Assembly (NCBI GenBank): GCA_030248225.1
Contig: JASANE010012370.1
Span: 1-64,000 of the forward strand
Source: Trileptium ribeirensis
Lineage: Eukaryota; Nematoda; Enoplea; Enoplida; Thoracostomopsidae
Reading direction: 5' to 3'
DNA: 64,000 nucleotides
Each line of letters begins with the position of its first letter. Positions within the stretch are counted from its first letter, which is position 1. Made by a program: the position numbers and the translations under genes. Below, in pieces: positions 55,101 through 64,000 of the stretch. The notes under the pieces are model-generated. The model was not told the DNA's origin, made no database searches, and was given only the letters and a program-made list of their open reading frames with translations.

Positions 55101-56085
55101 TCGCTAAAAACAGAACATATTTATTCCTTACCCCAATAAAGAAAAAACTAGCCGACTCGCCCAGGCCATTTTGGCCCCAAACCGAGCGAGTGCAAAGCCC
55201 TGTTTTCTTTGTTCAACAAGTTGATCGCTGAGTTTAATTTCATTTTACTATTTATCCTGATTTGCCCGTTAGGCTATGTACTATGTATGCCCAGATTCCG
55301 TGGTTTTTCCACAGTTTCAATGCTTGCCTTTTTATTTTCCAGTATCATGAGTTGATCCTGCACGGAGAATTCAAGCCCACTGCAGAATCTTTAGCTCTAA
55401 CAAGCCAGCCATAGGAACACAGCGACATCGACTAGTATGTCGATAATAACTCAACTGCACTACAGTGCAGTTGAGACACTGCAACAATGCAGTGGACGAT
55501 GAAAATGCCTGCGATAGAGAGAGGCAAAGAAAGAACAGACAAACAGAAAAAAAGACGCGGATGCGTCCGAGGCCGATCGCCCCTGGCCCGACTGTTCAAA
55601 ACGACCCCCAGTGTAGGAGATAATGCCGATTCGCCCATCGGCTAGGTGCGTTCAGCCGGTAAAACTTGCCCCCACCAAAATTCTAGCGGAGGAATCAAAT
55701 TGAAATCGATCAGCTGAGCTCCCCCCTGGGGGGCTGCCCCGAATATCATCTGGAAGGGCGTATCGTGTTATTTAACGTCACGACTGCATTCCCCTGCCCG
55801 AATGTGATAAATTAATCTCTCCCCATTTCTCTTCTTCTTTCGCTTCCGGTTCGGTCAGTCGTATTGAAAGGTAGGCTAGGTTGCCAGCAACAATAGAATG
55901 AGCCTAAGAATTAGTAGATCTACGAATGTATTGCTAGGGTAAATTATTTAGCGCCCCTGGTGACACTCTGTCACCGACGTTGCTCTAAATAGCGATTAGA
56001 TTGTAGTAAGAAGCTCGCATAACCAGGTTTAGCCGTGTTTTTCTCGTAGCCCCGCCTAACGTCCGTCGCTGTGTGAATTTACTCG
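52130..56085. other. Copy-1-specific interior of the repeat, no gene seen
   Basis: Absent from copy 2. It is GC-richer than most of the window at 52200-52700 and 55600-56085. It includes a pyrimidine-rich stretch (52540-52710), a perfect hairpin (52749-52774) and TG/TA microsatellites. Frames reach 126 codons (52373-52753) but are low-complexity Pro/Ser/Cys. A plus-strand run at about 53253-53440 reads KGDVADGVAKQLGLQLIAGR ... IECPGCRSH without a recognised family and soon meets stops. It may be an element inserted into copy 1 or an internal region lost from copy 2. Confidence 0.45.
52540..52910 (+). repeat. Pyrimidine tract, 10-bp hairpin and TG/TA microsatellite
   Basis: CT-rich from 52590 to 52710, with runs of TTCTTCGTCGTCGTG and TTGTTGTTGTTG. 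Next comes the perfect hairpin CCTGAGCGAC-CTTTCT-GTCGCTCAGG at 52749-52774. From about 52790 to 52900 there are TGTGTGT and TATATATG alternations. The hairpin is like a transcript end or a pausing structure, but no transcript is defined here. Confidence 0.6.
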
Positions 56086-56422
56086 TCACTCGTGGTGACA
56101 CCCTGTTTAGGAGCAATTTCGAAGCACTCTAGGGCCCCTGCTTATTACGCCGCACAGCAGATTATTGCGCTAACGTTGAGCTGAAGCAGGGCGCCCCTAG
56201 TCCGCGCACGCGCGGGTATCAGCACGCTCCGATTCTATTCGTCTCTTTAGCGCCCTGCGCCCCGACTTAACGAACCAAAGCACTAGTCGCGAGTTCTGCC
56301 GAGTTTGTCGAACTTAATAAGGAACACTCGTCCCGATAGTAAAATACTGATCGTTGTAATAAACTTTGTTTCACAAACTCGGAGTTCCGCTTACTTGACT
56401 CTGTGACGATCGGAAACTGTTG

Positions 56423-56760
56423 ATTTGTCCGCACGGACGAGCAGGCTCTTCCCGTCACGGCTTGGGGGCGAGAATGTCACAAGCCCAGACGAAGCATGGC
56501 CTTCTAGCTCATTTATTTTGTATTACTACTGGAACTAAGGAATAAATGATAAGAACACCCCGCAGAATTTAACTCGTTCAAGGCGATTACTCGAAAAGTT
56601 TACTAGGAATTCATTCTATTTTCATCAGTATAGAATTTATTAAAGGGAGCAGGCCAGGCCATTGATTATCCGACGTTAAACAATCAGGGCTTGTCGGAAC
56701 CCTGTGGGGGCCACATAGGCTACAATGCTCTAGCACGGAGCATATCAAGATCTTAACTAG
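56423..56760 (+). other. Block B upstream part with conserved short hairpins, copy 1
   Basis: Three small hairpins are shared with copy 2 (63393-63760): GTCCG-CA-CGGAC at about 56428-56439; CCTGTG ... CATAGG at about 56700-56720; TGCTC ... GAGCA at about 56725-56745. Between them the two copies differ heavily. A 63-codon minus-strand frame here (56267-56458) has no domain. Confidence 0.55.
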
Positions 56761-56872
56761 GCAAATCAACTTCAGCTTCAAATTTCTAAGGACATTTCCA
56801 TCTTTTATTCCTACATTTGACACAGCTAATTATAGCTAAACAACTTCCGATGAGTCTAAGATAGGGAATAGC

Positions 56873-56924
56873 GGCTAGGCTCCATGACCTGTGAGCAGGT
56901 GTCGGTGCTAGCCTCCCTGGGGGA
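56873..56924 (+). other. Conserved nested stem-loop, copy 1
   Basis: The outer stem GGCTAG (56873-56878) pairs with CTAGCC (56908-56913). Inside is ACCTG-TGAG-CAGGT (56887-56900). TCCC-TGG-GGGA follows (56914-56924). It lies in a stretch of about 90 bases (from about 56842) that is almost identical to copy 2, while flanking sequence is diverged. Confidence 0.7.
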
Positions 56925-57139
56925 CCTCAGGATTCGTACCAGAAACTAGACAAGAGCGCAACCAATCGGGCGGGGTCCGAACACACCCCGTGAAACGCGC
57001 CTGCGGCTTGCTAAGCTCCGTAATTCTTGGGTCTGGCCAAGAACAGGGTCAAAACTTTAGCATTTACGGTCCGCCCTTGAGGTTACGATAGCCGGGGTAG
57101 TATGGGCATGGTGTTAGGAAGTTGCGCCATGCAGCTGCG

Positions 57140-57640
57140 CCACCGTTATTACATGTATACCAATGCGCGATGACGGACCCTTGTGACAAATAGCATGGTA
57201 TTTTCGATTGATATATCTTTTAAGCACGAATGGCTTACGTTTTATTGTCCACATAACTGTGACTAATTTATGCAAGCAGTTTCCAAATTATCTGCACATG
57301 CTCTTCGTCGGTTTTGCGTTATAGATGAGTTATACCGCACGGAGAACCCCTAGCTTGTACGTACAGAGTTCAGGTGCACTCGAACCGTACATAACGCAGA
57401 AGGGGAGAATATTATAAAATTTACTACACAACAAAATAATAACCAAAAACTACATTATGTAATAAATTTGTGCTAGAGGCGAAAAGTATATACCAGTATT
57501 ATAGTTTTTGGGTCGGCTGATAACCAAGCGTTTTACAAAGGCTAGCGTCATGAGACTACAAAATATTTTCGAGGTGCTGCGATTTCGTTTGTTCGGTTCG
57601 ACATGTTTTGTCTAAACACCGCAAGACCGAAGGGGTTATA
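57140..57640. other. Intergenic, no gene seen
   Basis: AT-rich. It may be the continuation of the repeat family 3' of block B, but copy 2 runs off the window before this can be compared. Confidence 0.3.
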
Positions 57641-57643
57641 AAT

Positions 57644-57930
57644 ATTTATGTTTTGAATTATAGACAAACAATCCATTCCGACGTTTTGATGTCTCAGGGG
57701 TAGCTGGAGTTGGCAGGGTAGAGGCCTTGAGGGGAAGTGTTTTATGTGAGGCTAAAAACGTTCACTAATTCCCCCAGCCTCGGAGGAGCCATTTTTTGTC
57801 AATTTCACCCCATTTTTGCCAATTTTAACATGTTTTTGGTGAACAGTGAATGCGACGCTTTGGTGAATATATATGCTGTTTGTTTACTAACGGTTGAGCT
57901 ATCTCGAAGCAACTGCTCGGATACTCGGAA
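57644..57930 (+). repeat. Dispersed repeat (GACGCTCCG type), copy 2
   Basis: Matches 32570-32850 in order: GACGTTTTGATGTCTCAGGG, GGCCTTGAGGGG, CTAAAAACGTTCACTAATTC, TTTTTGTCAATTTCACCCC, TTTTTGGTGAACAGTGAATG, GGTTGAGCTATCTCGAAGCA and GCTCGGATAC. Unlike copy 1 it is not followed by the 5.9/32.9 kb repeat, so the two repeats are separable. The minus-strand frames over it are not coding. Confidence 0.75.
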
Positions 57931-58980
57931 GACAGCTCGCAATGCGAGAGAACAACAACATGTCCAATCGTGACGTATGCGCCGAATTTGGTTAGTACAA
58001 AAACGTAGAAAGGGTGATGTCGTAATTTCTGACATTTTTGGGAACTCAAAATTTTTGCCCTCATTTTTTCAACTTTACGACAAACTTTTACTTTCTCCTA
58101 TTTTTGACAATTTCGCCCAAATTTCTACGACTTCTTTACCTTACATTTGTAAATTCTCGTTTCAATTTTCAGCGCGCCTTCCTCGTTGGCGGGTTTTGGG
58201 CAAGCTTCCCAGCCTTTAGGCGTAAATTTGACTTGAGGTAGGTCCAGCACCTGAACATATTTTCGTATCAATACCAATGCCATATATAGCACAACGTGTT
58301 ATAATGAATACATTCGTTTTTTTACATCTTTTACACCACTATCTAGTGGTGGGTATTAGCCAGAGTTCCCGTCGGCCAGTAAGTGTCCAACAGCACGTCA
58401 AAATTTAACAAAATTGAATAATTTTAACTAATTTTTCTCTGACATATTGTTAAATTCTTTAACGTTTGAATTGCGTACGTTGCATTGTTTTACAAGCACA
58501 ACCAGGCACCAGGACGCGAACCCCGATTGCATTGTTACAAACTGAGTACGCATACAACTCAACTTTCTAGGAACTGTTGTTTAGGTTACAATATTATTAT
58601 ATATCCAATATTGTTTAAAATATCGCAAACCAAGTTAATAACAATGCACATGGAAAAAGACATTATAGGGCAAAACTCTAGGGATAACAGTTTCATATGT
58701 GCGCAGACCTTATTCGAGAACTGCAGAATTTAAAAATTCAGTCAATCAATAGGATAAGGTTCCATTAATCCTTTAATACCCGAGTTTATTATTTGTGTAT
58801 CGTGCAATGTGTGAGAAATTACGAGCCGGCGAGAAAGAATGAGGAACTGACCACCAACTGCAATGATTGATGAACACCAACAAATGGTTTCATGTTTTTG
58901 TATTCTCAGATGCTTGCGTTCTCGGATGCGACCGGAGACACTGGCTAAAGCATGTAATTAAATCATTCATGCCGCGGCTG
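57931..58980. other. Intergenic, no gene seen
   Basis: AT-rich. Positions 58020-58240 hold further TTTTTGACAATTTCGCCC-type words resembling the GACGCTCCG repeat, perhaps another decayed piece. No domain in any frame. Confidence 0.35.
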
Positions 58981-58984
58981 GGGT

Positions 58985-59285
58985 TCAGAAGGCTACATTG
59001 CCTCAGAAAACTGCCGTCTCCTGAGGCCTGGTCTACCCCCAGTCAGGATACCCCTATTCCATTGGTGTTCCGCGCAGTCCCCACTCTGTGCGCCAAAGGC
59101 GCGCGAAATATTTTAAAAACTTTGGTAAAAATAGGTTGAAACTGGCACTAATGGAGATAAAACTCGGCAAATATTGGTCGACAACTTTTGTCAGTACTTC
59201 CCTGGAAGGCTTATTTCCCCCGGGTGTTCCTACCTCCCTCCCCGCCGACCCTGGCTACACCCGTCCTGAGACCGCGGAGCGTCAT
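58985..59285 (-). repeat. Dispersed repeat (GACGCTCCG type), inverted partial copy
   Basis: The complement at the right end reads GACGCTCCGCGGTCTCAGGA, matching GACGCTCCGAGGTCTCAGGG at 32609, followed by GGGTCGGCGGGG and later AAGTT/TTTTTACCAAAG words. The left end repeats CCTCAG / CTGAGG words. It is the most diverged of the three copies. Two overlapping plus-strand frames (58867-59139 and 59088-59405) are shadows. Confidence 0.5.
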
Positions 59286-59392
59286 GATTTTGTAATTAAA
59301 TCATGTTTTGATGTCATTGTTAAATCTCGTCCGACGGGTCCGATCCCAGTGCACAGTAGCCGTGATATTTACCATAGTAAACGGTCATTTGT

Positions 59393-59674
59393 GTCCCGTG
59401 AATGATGTCGTAATAACGCTCTGTTATCGATAAAGCATGTTATGCATAAAGTTTATCGCTAGTCCTATTGAAATATTTGTGAAGGGGAAGAAAAGTTATC
59501 AAGAGCGACGAAAACCAATTACGGTACCGGTCGGTCCCGTGAATGATGTCGTAATAACGCTGTGTTATCGATAAAGCATGTTATGCATAAAGTTTATCGC
59601 TAGTCCGATTGGAATATTTGTGAAGGGGAAGAAAAGTTATCAAGAGCGACGAAAACCAATTACGGTACCGGTCG
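59393..59674 (+). repeat. 141-bp tandem duplication
   Basis: Units are 59393-59533 and 59534-59674, starting GTCCCGTGAATGATGTCGTA and ending ACGGTACCGGTCG. Only three substitutions separate them, so the duplication is recent. Each unit contains TTATCGATAA and AAAGCATGTTATGCATAAAG, a near-palindromic centre. No coding frame. Confidence 0.93.
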
Positions 59675-61405
59675 TCCTTATTCTCGCAAGAGCCAACTAA
59701 AACAAAGCCACGATATTTGTTTAGAAATTTTTAAGTTAAGCTATTTTAACAGGGACAGCCAGTGATGAGAGCTCCACAACACAAGCACAAGGGTTTCCGG
59801 CAAGTATTATTGAGACCATCAAAAACCCACCAATGCTTGCTTAAATGCCCCACTTCAAACGTATCAGTGTCCAGTTTTCATACGCTGAGAGCCGGGAGCG
59901 GCACCAGAACACCCAAAATTGCCCGATACCCCGAACGGGTCCTCTACTATAAGTTTGGCGATTGATCACCCGACCATGCATTTGAGTACGGGGCGAGGAT
60001 AACCCCGCCGTTATATAAACAAACTTTCGTCTGGGCGAACAAAAAGGCCTTTAGATGGCAAACATTAAAGTGAATATTCAAATTTTCTTTTCAGAAGCAG
60101 TCGACTAGCGGGCTGCGAAAGTTCGCTCCCGACCTCGGCTGCCTGCGCGTTTCACAACGTCCAGAAACACTTTTTTTCCATGCATTTCTTCTATTTTTCC
60201 CTGTACTAGCCGCTGTTTATGCGAGCTGTTTGGAAAGTCTTTTCGGATCAGCGCAAGGTTTAGACTGTTTATGTGCTTTGCTGATTATATTTCTTTAAAT
60301 TTTAAATTTATGGTACTTTTATATATCGCCGGTTAGGGCTACAAATCAGCCAGAAAATAAAGGAGGGTAGACATAGGGAATATAAGACGGGACTATGAAG
60401 CAGCATCGGAACCAGTTTGAAAAAAAGACAGTACTTTGAAAAAAGCGACTGTCGCTCTATGGGATTTTTTGTTTCTAAAGTTCGTTCTTTTCAGTTCGTT
60501 TTTGTTCTGTTTCTTCGCGATTTTCGCTCAGCTTACATTCCCATCCATGCAGCAAGTGGGAGGGCCTAGGGTCAGTTCGTTCTGCGTTGCTGACTCAGAG
60601 AGAACGGAAGAATCAGAAAATTTGTTTGAGATCTCCGTGATTTTTCGTACCCACTGGTTCCCCCAACCCTCTCGGCGATTTCGTTAGCGTTGGACTAGTA
60701 AGTAGGACTGGCTATCGCCGTTGATTTTGGTAATATGTTGAAATTTATATTTTATAGCATTGGACGTGCGAATTATTTGAATATTTCAGTCTTGATGGTT
60801 GATCACGTTTATTTAAAGATGATTAGTCATGTCAAAGACGACCGCTGAACCGAGAATATTTCGCGTTAAAATTCGTTTAAGCGAGGCAAGACGCTACTTC
60901 TTTCCTCGGAATTCAGATCGAGTATACAACTAACGTTTGGTTGTTCCGCACTGTCTATATAGCCTACTTGTTTCGATTCCTGGGCGCGTCGGATGCTGAT
61001 GTACCGATGTACCTTGGTGCGCGGACCCAACCAGCGGTCGAGGGGCAGGCGCGCCGCGTTTCCGTGCCATTTGAATTGAAAGGAATGGACTACTGTCAAC
61101 AATTTCTAGTTTTGATGATTTCTGGCTTACTAATAAGACCACTGCTTTGGAGGCTCGAAATTCCTCCGAGTATTGGTTTGATTCTGTGCATGCGAGAACT
61201 TAAAGATCATTAACAGTGGAAAGCACTGAGTGCTAATTTTATATTAAAATAGATATCACCTTAAATTTCACAGCAAACAGGATATGCGTCTTCAATCGGG
61301 ACCTTGTGCTGTATACATTTGAGACTCGTCAAGAAAACTTTTAGAGTTTCTGAATGCCATAGTGGTATTCGAAGTTGTTGGGGTGTCCGTCCAGAGTGTG
61401 CGGCA
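59675..61405. other. Intergenic, no gene seen
   Basis: Frames at 60436-60687, 60866-61102 (minus) and 60941-61213 overlap one another or lack domains. No repeat was recognised. Ends at the hairpin that opens copy 2 of the long repeat. Confidence 0.35.
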
Positions 61406-61414
61406 CGTGCAGGT

Positions 61415-61441
61415 GTAACAGGGCCGCTTCGGCCCTGTCAC
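61415..61441 (+). other. 5' hairpin of the repeat family, copy 2
   Basis: GTAACAGGGCCG-CTT-CGGCCCTGTCAC, 11 of 12 positions paired. GAGCAT follows directly, as (after one base) in copy 1. Confidence 0.7.
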
Positions 61442-61544
61442 GAGCATTCCAGGACTTTCGTACTCAAAATCGTGGAAGCGTTGGCACATGGCTGTTCGTA
61501 TAAAATCTCGCTTGCTCCAGCTGAAAGTTTTTAAAAACGTTGTA

Positions 61545-62100
61545 TACCGTGTTATATAAAAATGTAATACACCATTTCGTTATATAAAAAATGTAATAAA
61601 CCATTTACATAAAAATTTGTATACCGTTTTATATAAAAATGTAATAAAACATTTACATAAAAAATGTTGTATACCGTGTTATATAAAAATGTAATAAACC
61701 ATTTGTATAAAAAATGTCATAGACCATTTACATAAATGCCGCATACCGTTTTGTATAAAATATATGAACCGATTTTGTATAAAATGTACGAACCATTTTG
61801 TATAGAATGTATGAACCGTTTTGTATAAAATATATGAACCAATTTTGTATAAAATGTACGAACCATTTTGTATAGAATGTATGAAGCGTTTTGTATAAAA
61901 TATATGAACCGATTTTGTATAAAATGTATGAACCATTTTGTATAGAATGTATGAACCGCTTTGTGTAAAAGGTATGAACCGTTTTGTATAAAAATATCAC
62001 TTGTATTTGTGAACCATTTAGTATAGAATTATCACTCATATTTATGAACCGTTTGGTATAACAATATTACTTGCATTCGTGAACAGACTTGTATAAAATG
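61545..62100. repeat. ~27-bp minisatellite with TATAAAA core, ~20 units
   Basis: Typical units read GAACC(G/A)TTTTGTATAAAAT then GTAT or ATAT. Earlier units (61545-61740) read ATAAAAATGTAATAAACCATT. Unit length varies by a few bases, so the minus-strand frames (61679-61936 and 61728-62039) switch between IHSIQNGSY- and HTFYTK-like repeats and are not genes. Position and core word match the 30-bp array of copy 1. Confidence 0.92.
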
Positions 62101-63872
62101 TCGTTTATGTTGAATAACCGTTCTGTGCATTTGTTGTAATTTACGATTTTGCTAGGGACGAGTGTTGTAACCTGACCAAATTATGAGGAAATGAGCTGCC
62201 TCAACCGACCTGTAAGACCGAAAATAGAGCCCCACGCCGACGGAAACTGATCTTGTATAAGGAAATTAGTCAAAAATACAACTAGCAGGCACTATGTGTT
62301 ATAGGGTTGACGGTTACGACCGTCCGGGAATAGGAGGCCCCTGGCTGCACGTTCGAGAAAACACGTTGGTTAAGAATGAAATCAAAAACATTAAGTTTAC
62401 TTGGTTTTAGCAACACACCAAGTAATGGTCACGGAATACAGCAAGTAAAAATAAGCGGAAATCACACTTTTGGTAGTCTTCGCAAGCATGCGGAACGACG
62501 GATGCCGGGTTACTTCGAAGGCCCGCCACCGTCTACGGTGCCGTGATCCGGAACATAACCACAACAGACGGGTAGAACACTTTGGGGAATGGTGAATGGA
62601 CTTCCAAAACCGCTCCGGACAACGCCAGAACTTCGCCTGTAATACGCAGAGACAATCGCTACTTACGCTAAGTAGGATTGTCGCCGTGGAACCCGGACTA
62701 TCACTTTCCATGTAGTTAGGACATATCATATATAAGATATGTACATGTATCTATTTATGTATGTGTGTGTCCCGTGGACACCTTCTTAGGCAAAACCGCC
62801 TTGTTTCTGTAACCTATTGCAGTATGCAACCAATACAAAACCCCACTTTCCGACATCCCCGTCGCCATACCCCGCGTCAGAACCGGCGCATGCGACCCCT
62901 TGTTTTGTTCATCGCGACTAGTTGAATCCAACTATACGTGTTGAACCTCCGCCCGAGTCCCTGCTGACTCGCTGCAGTCACTCAAAGATGCCTAGAAACC
63001 GCTTAAGTAGTCGTCGCCCCGAGCGACCTGCATTTAGGAGCGTTTTCTGAAGCACTCTAGGGCCCCTGCTTAGTGCGCTGCATAGCTGACCTGTTCGCTA
63101 ACATTGAGTCGAAGCAGGGATAACCGCCCCTAGTTCGCAACTTGGCGAATAACCGTACGCTCCTCCCTTGTTCTGTTTGGTTTACGTCCCGTGCCACTAT
63201 ACTGTGTCGAACCGCATTGACCGTAGCGAGATATATTAGGCCTTCCCGATCTGTTTAATTAGTCCCGCCACCTATGAGCACTCGTCCCTCGATAACGGTT
63301 GAACTATGTAAATAAACTTTGTATCTTAAACACTGTGTTCAGACTTATTTCGTTTCGAGACGCTAGGGATTTTGGTTTTAGCTTTCTACATGGTTTGTCC
63401 GCACGGACGAGCAGGCCCTGCTCGCCATGGCTTGCGCGCGAGAATGCCGCAAGCACTGGCGCGCATGGCCTCCTGATCTATCTATTTGTGCTTTCCCGGA
63501 TTTAGGAAATGAAACAATTGGAAACGTTACCAGAAGTTGACCCGTTTGTGACAGTGACTCAAAATTTGTTAGGCGTCCTCTTTATTTTGATCGGCTAAAA
63601 CTTTCACTGGTCCAGGTACCAGTACGCTTGCTTAGAATTTACTGATAAGTGCAGGCCACGCCATTGAGAATCCGACACTAAACACTCAGGGCTCGTCGGA
63701 ACCCTGTGGGGGCCACATAGGTCAATGCTCTAACACGGAGCATACCATGATTTTAACTAGGCAAATCGTCTTGAGCTTCAAATTTTTAGGGACTTTTTCA
63801 CGTTCTATTTCAAAACTCACTACACTCAAACAGAATTTAACAACTTCCGATGAGTCTAAGATAGGGAATAGC

Positions 63873-63924
63873 GGCTAGGCTCCATGACCTGCGAGCAGGT
63901 GTCGGTGCTAGCCTCCCTGGGGGA
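63873..63924 (+). other. Conserved nested stem-loop, copy 2
   Basis: Same arrangement as at 56873-56924: GGCTAG (63873-63878) with CTAGCC (63908-63913), inner ACCTG-CGAG-CAGGT, then TCCC-TGG-GGGA. The only change is in the inner loop (T to C). Confidence 0.7.
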
Positions 63925-64000
63925 CCTCAGAAATCGTACCCGATACTAGACACGTGCGCAACCCTTCGGGCGGGGTCCGAACACACCCCGTGAAGCGCGC

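Larger units (their letters stand above)
50227..57130 (+). repeat. Long unclassified repeat family, copy 1
   Basis: Order: hairpin (50227-50253), 30-bp TATAAA-containing array (50400-50700), block A part 1 (50760-50880), a ~470-bp stretch absent from copy 2, block A part 2 (51355-52120), about 3.9 kb absent from copy 2 (52130-56085), and block B (56090-57130). Copy 2 at 61415-64000 has the same order without the two extra stretches. Shared blocks include GTCCGGGAATAGGAGGCCCC, GCTACTTACGCTAAGT, TCTAGGGCCCCTGCTTA and GTCGGAACCCTGTGGGGGCC. No gag, RT, integrase or transposase was found. It could be a long LTR-like or other non-autonomous element; termini are unknown. TGTAACAGG at both 5' sides could be an LTR start, but this is a guess. 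Confidence 0.75.
61415..64000 (+). repeat. Long unclassified repeat family, copy 2 (runs off the window)
   Basis: Hairpin (61415-61441), 27-bp-type TATAAAA array (61545-62100), block A (62150-62985) and block B (from about 63040) continuing to the last base. It lacks the ~470-bp and ~3.9-kb stretches of copy 1. Conserved blocks of 15-90 bases alternate with sequence that cannot be aligned, a pattern unlike uniform neutral decay. The 110-codon minus-strand frame 62397-62729 has no counterpart in copy 1, so it is not coding. Confidence 0.75.

Noticed and set aside
56851..56875. CCGATGAG...GGGAATAG, reminiscent of a hammerhead ribozyme core
   Set aside because: The invariant CUGAUGA and GAAA are both altered, and no matching helices I and III with a cleavage site were found.
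61679..62039. Minus-strand frames with repeated HTFYTK/HSIQNGSY peptides
   Set aside because: By-products of a 27-bp array whose unit length drifts and changes frame.
1..64000. CRISPR arrays, bacterial operons or phage genes
   Set aside because: The tandem arrays have no unique spacers of fixed length, and all recognisable proteins are eukaryotic or eukaryotic transposon types.

Overview
The window looks like nuclear DNA of an invertebrate animal with a large, AT-rich, repeat-laden genome. One host gene is recognisable in 64 kb, an intronless PIAS-type SUMO E3 ligase, and nearly everything else that can be identified is transposon or repeat. There are no operons, ribosome binding sites or bacterial genes. 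The lineage cannot be fixed from this sequence; PHD-finger CR1-like LINEs, an RTE-like LINE, a hAT element and mariner-type MITEs occur in many invertebrate phyla. Layout. 0-10.3 kb: AT-rich DNA with a bipolar GGAAA/TTTCC tract, a degenerate ~60-bp tandem array at 5.5-6.7 kb broken by a dispersed repeat, and several other dispersed repeats. 10.5-12.6 kb: the PIAS gene on the minus strand, with a possible splice or trans-splice acceptor 33 bp before its ATG. 12.6-26.7 kb: no gene seen; it holds one end of a hAT-type element (14.2 kb), a ~172-bp satellite (14.7-15.1 kb), two TA-flanked mariner-type MITEs with an odd CTCGCTCG minisatellite interior (19.2 and 22.0 kb, opposite orientations) and a ~160-bp-arm fold-back repeat (24.25-24.70 kb). 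26.8-28.4 kb: a minus-strand LINE reverse-transcriptase relic split by a 1,137-bp hAT-type element with an intact 8-bp target-site duplication. 29.1-32.5 kb and 37.3-41.3 kb: two CR1-like LINEs on the plus strand, each with a PHD-finger ORF1 and an endonuclease/reverse-transcriptase ORF2. The first is heavily decayed. The second has an intact ORF1 and an intact RT half, with one stop and two frameshifts upstream. Between them, at 36.5-37.0 kb, lies the 3' end of an RTE-like LINE on the minus strand. 43.1-43.9 kb: a recent 376-bp tandem duplication carrying a short PHD-like reading frame. 45-64 kb: a more GC-rich mosaic without convincing genes. A long unclassified repeat family dominates it, with plus-strand copies at about 50.2-57.1 kb and 61.4 kb to the window end, and a diverged minus-strand segment at 45.6-46.0 kb. 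Each plus copy runs: GC-rich hairpin, array of TATAAAA-containing minisatellite units, conserved block A, conserved block B. Block B carries a nested stem-loop whose outer stem is kept across the diverged copies by three compensatory base-pair changes. That points to selection on structure and is the strongest candidate here for an undescribed element. The PIAS gene is the only part likely to serve the host; the rest records several transposon classes inserting into one another. All similarity statements come from reading the sequence; no database search or folding was run.
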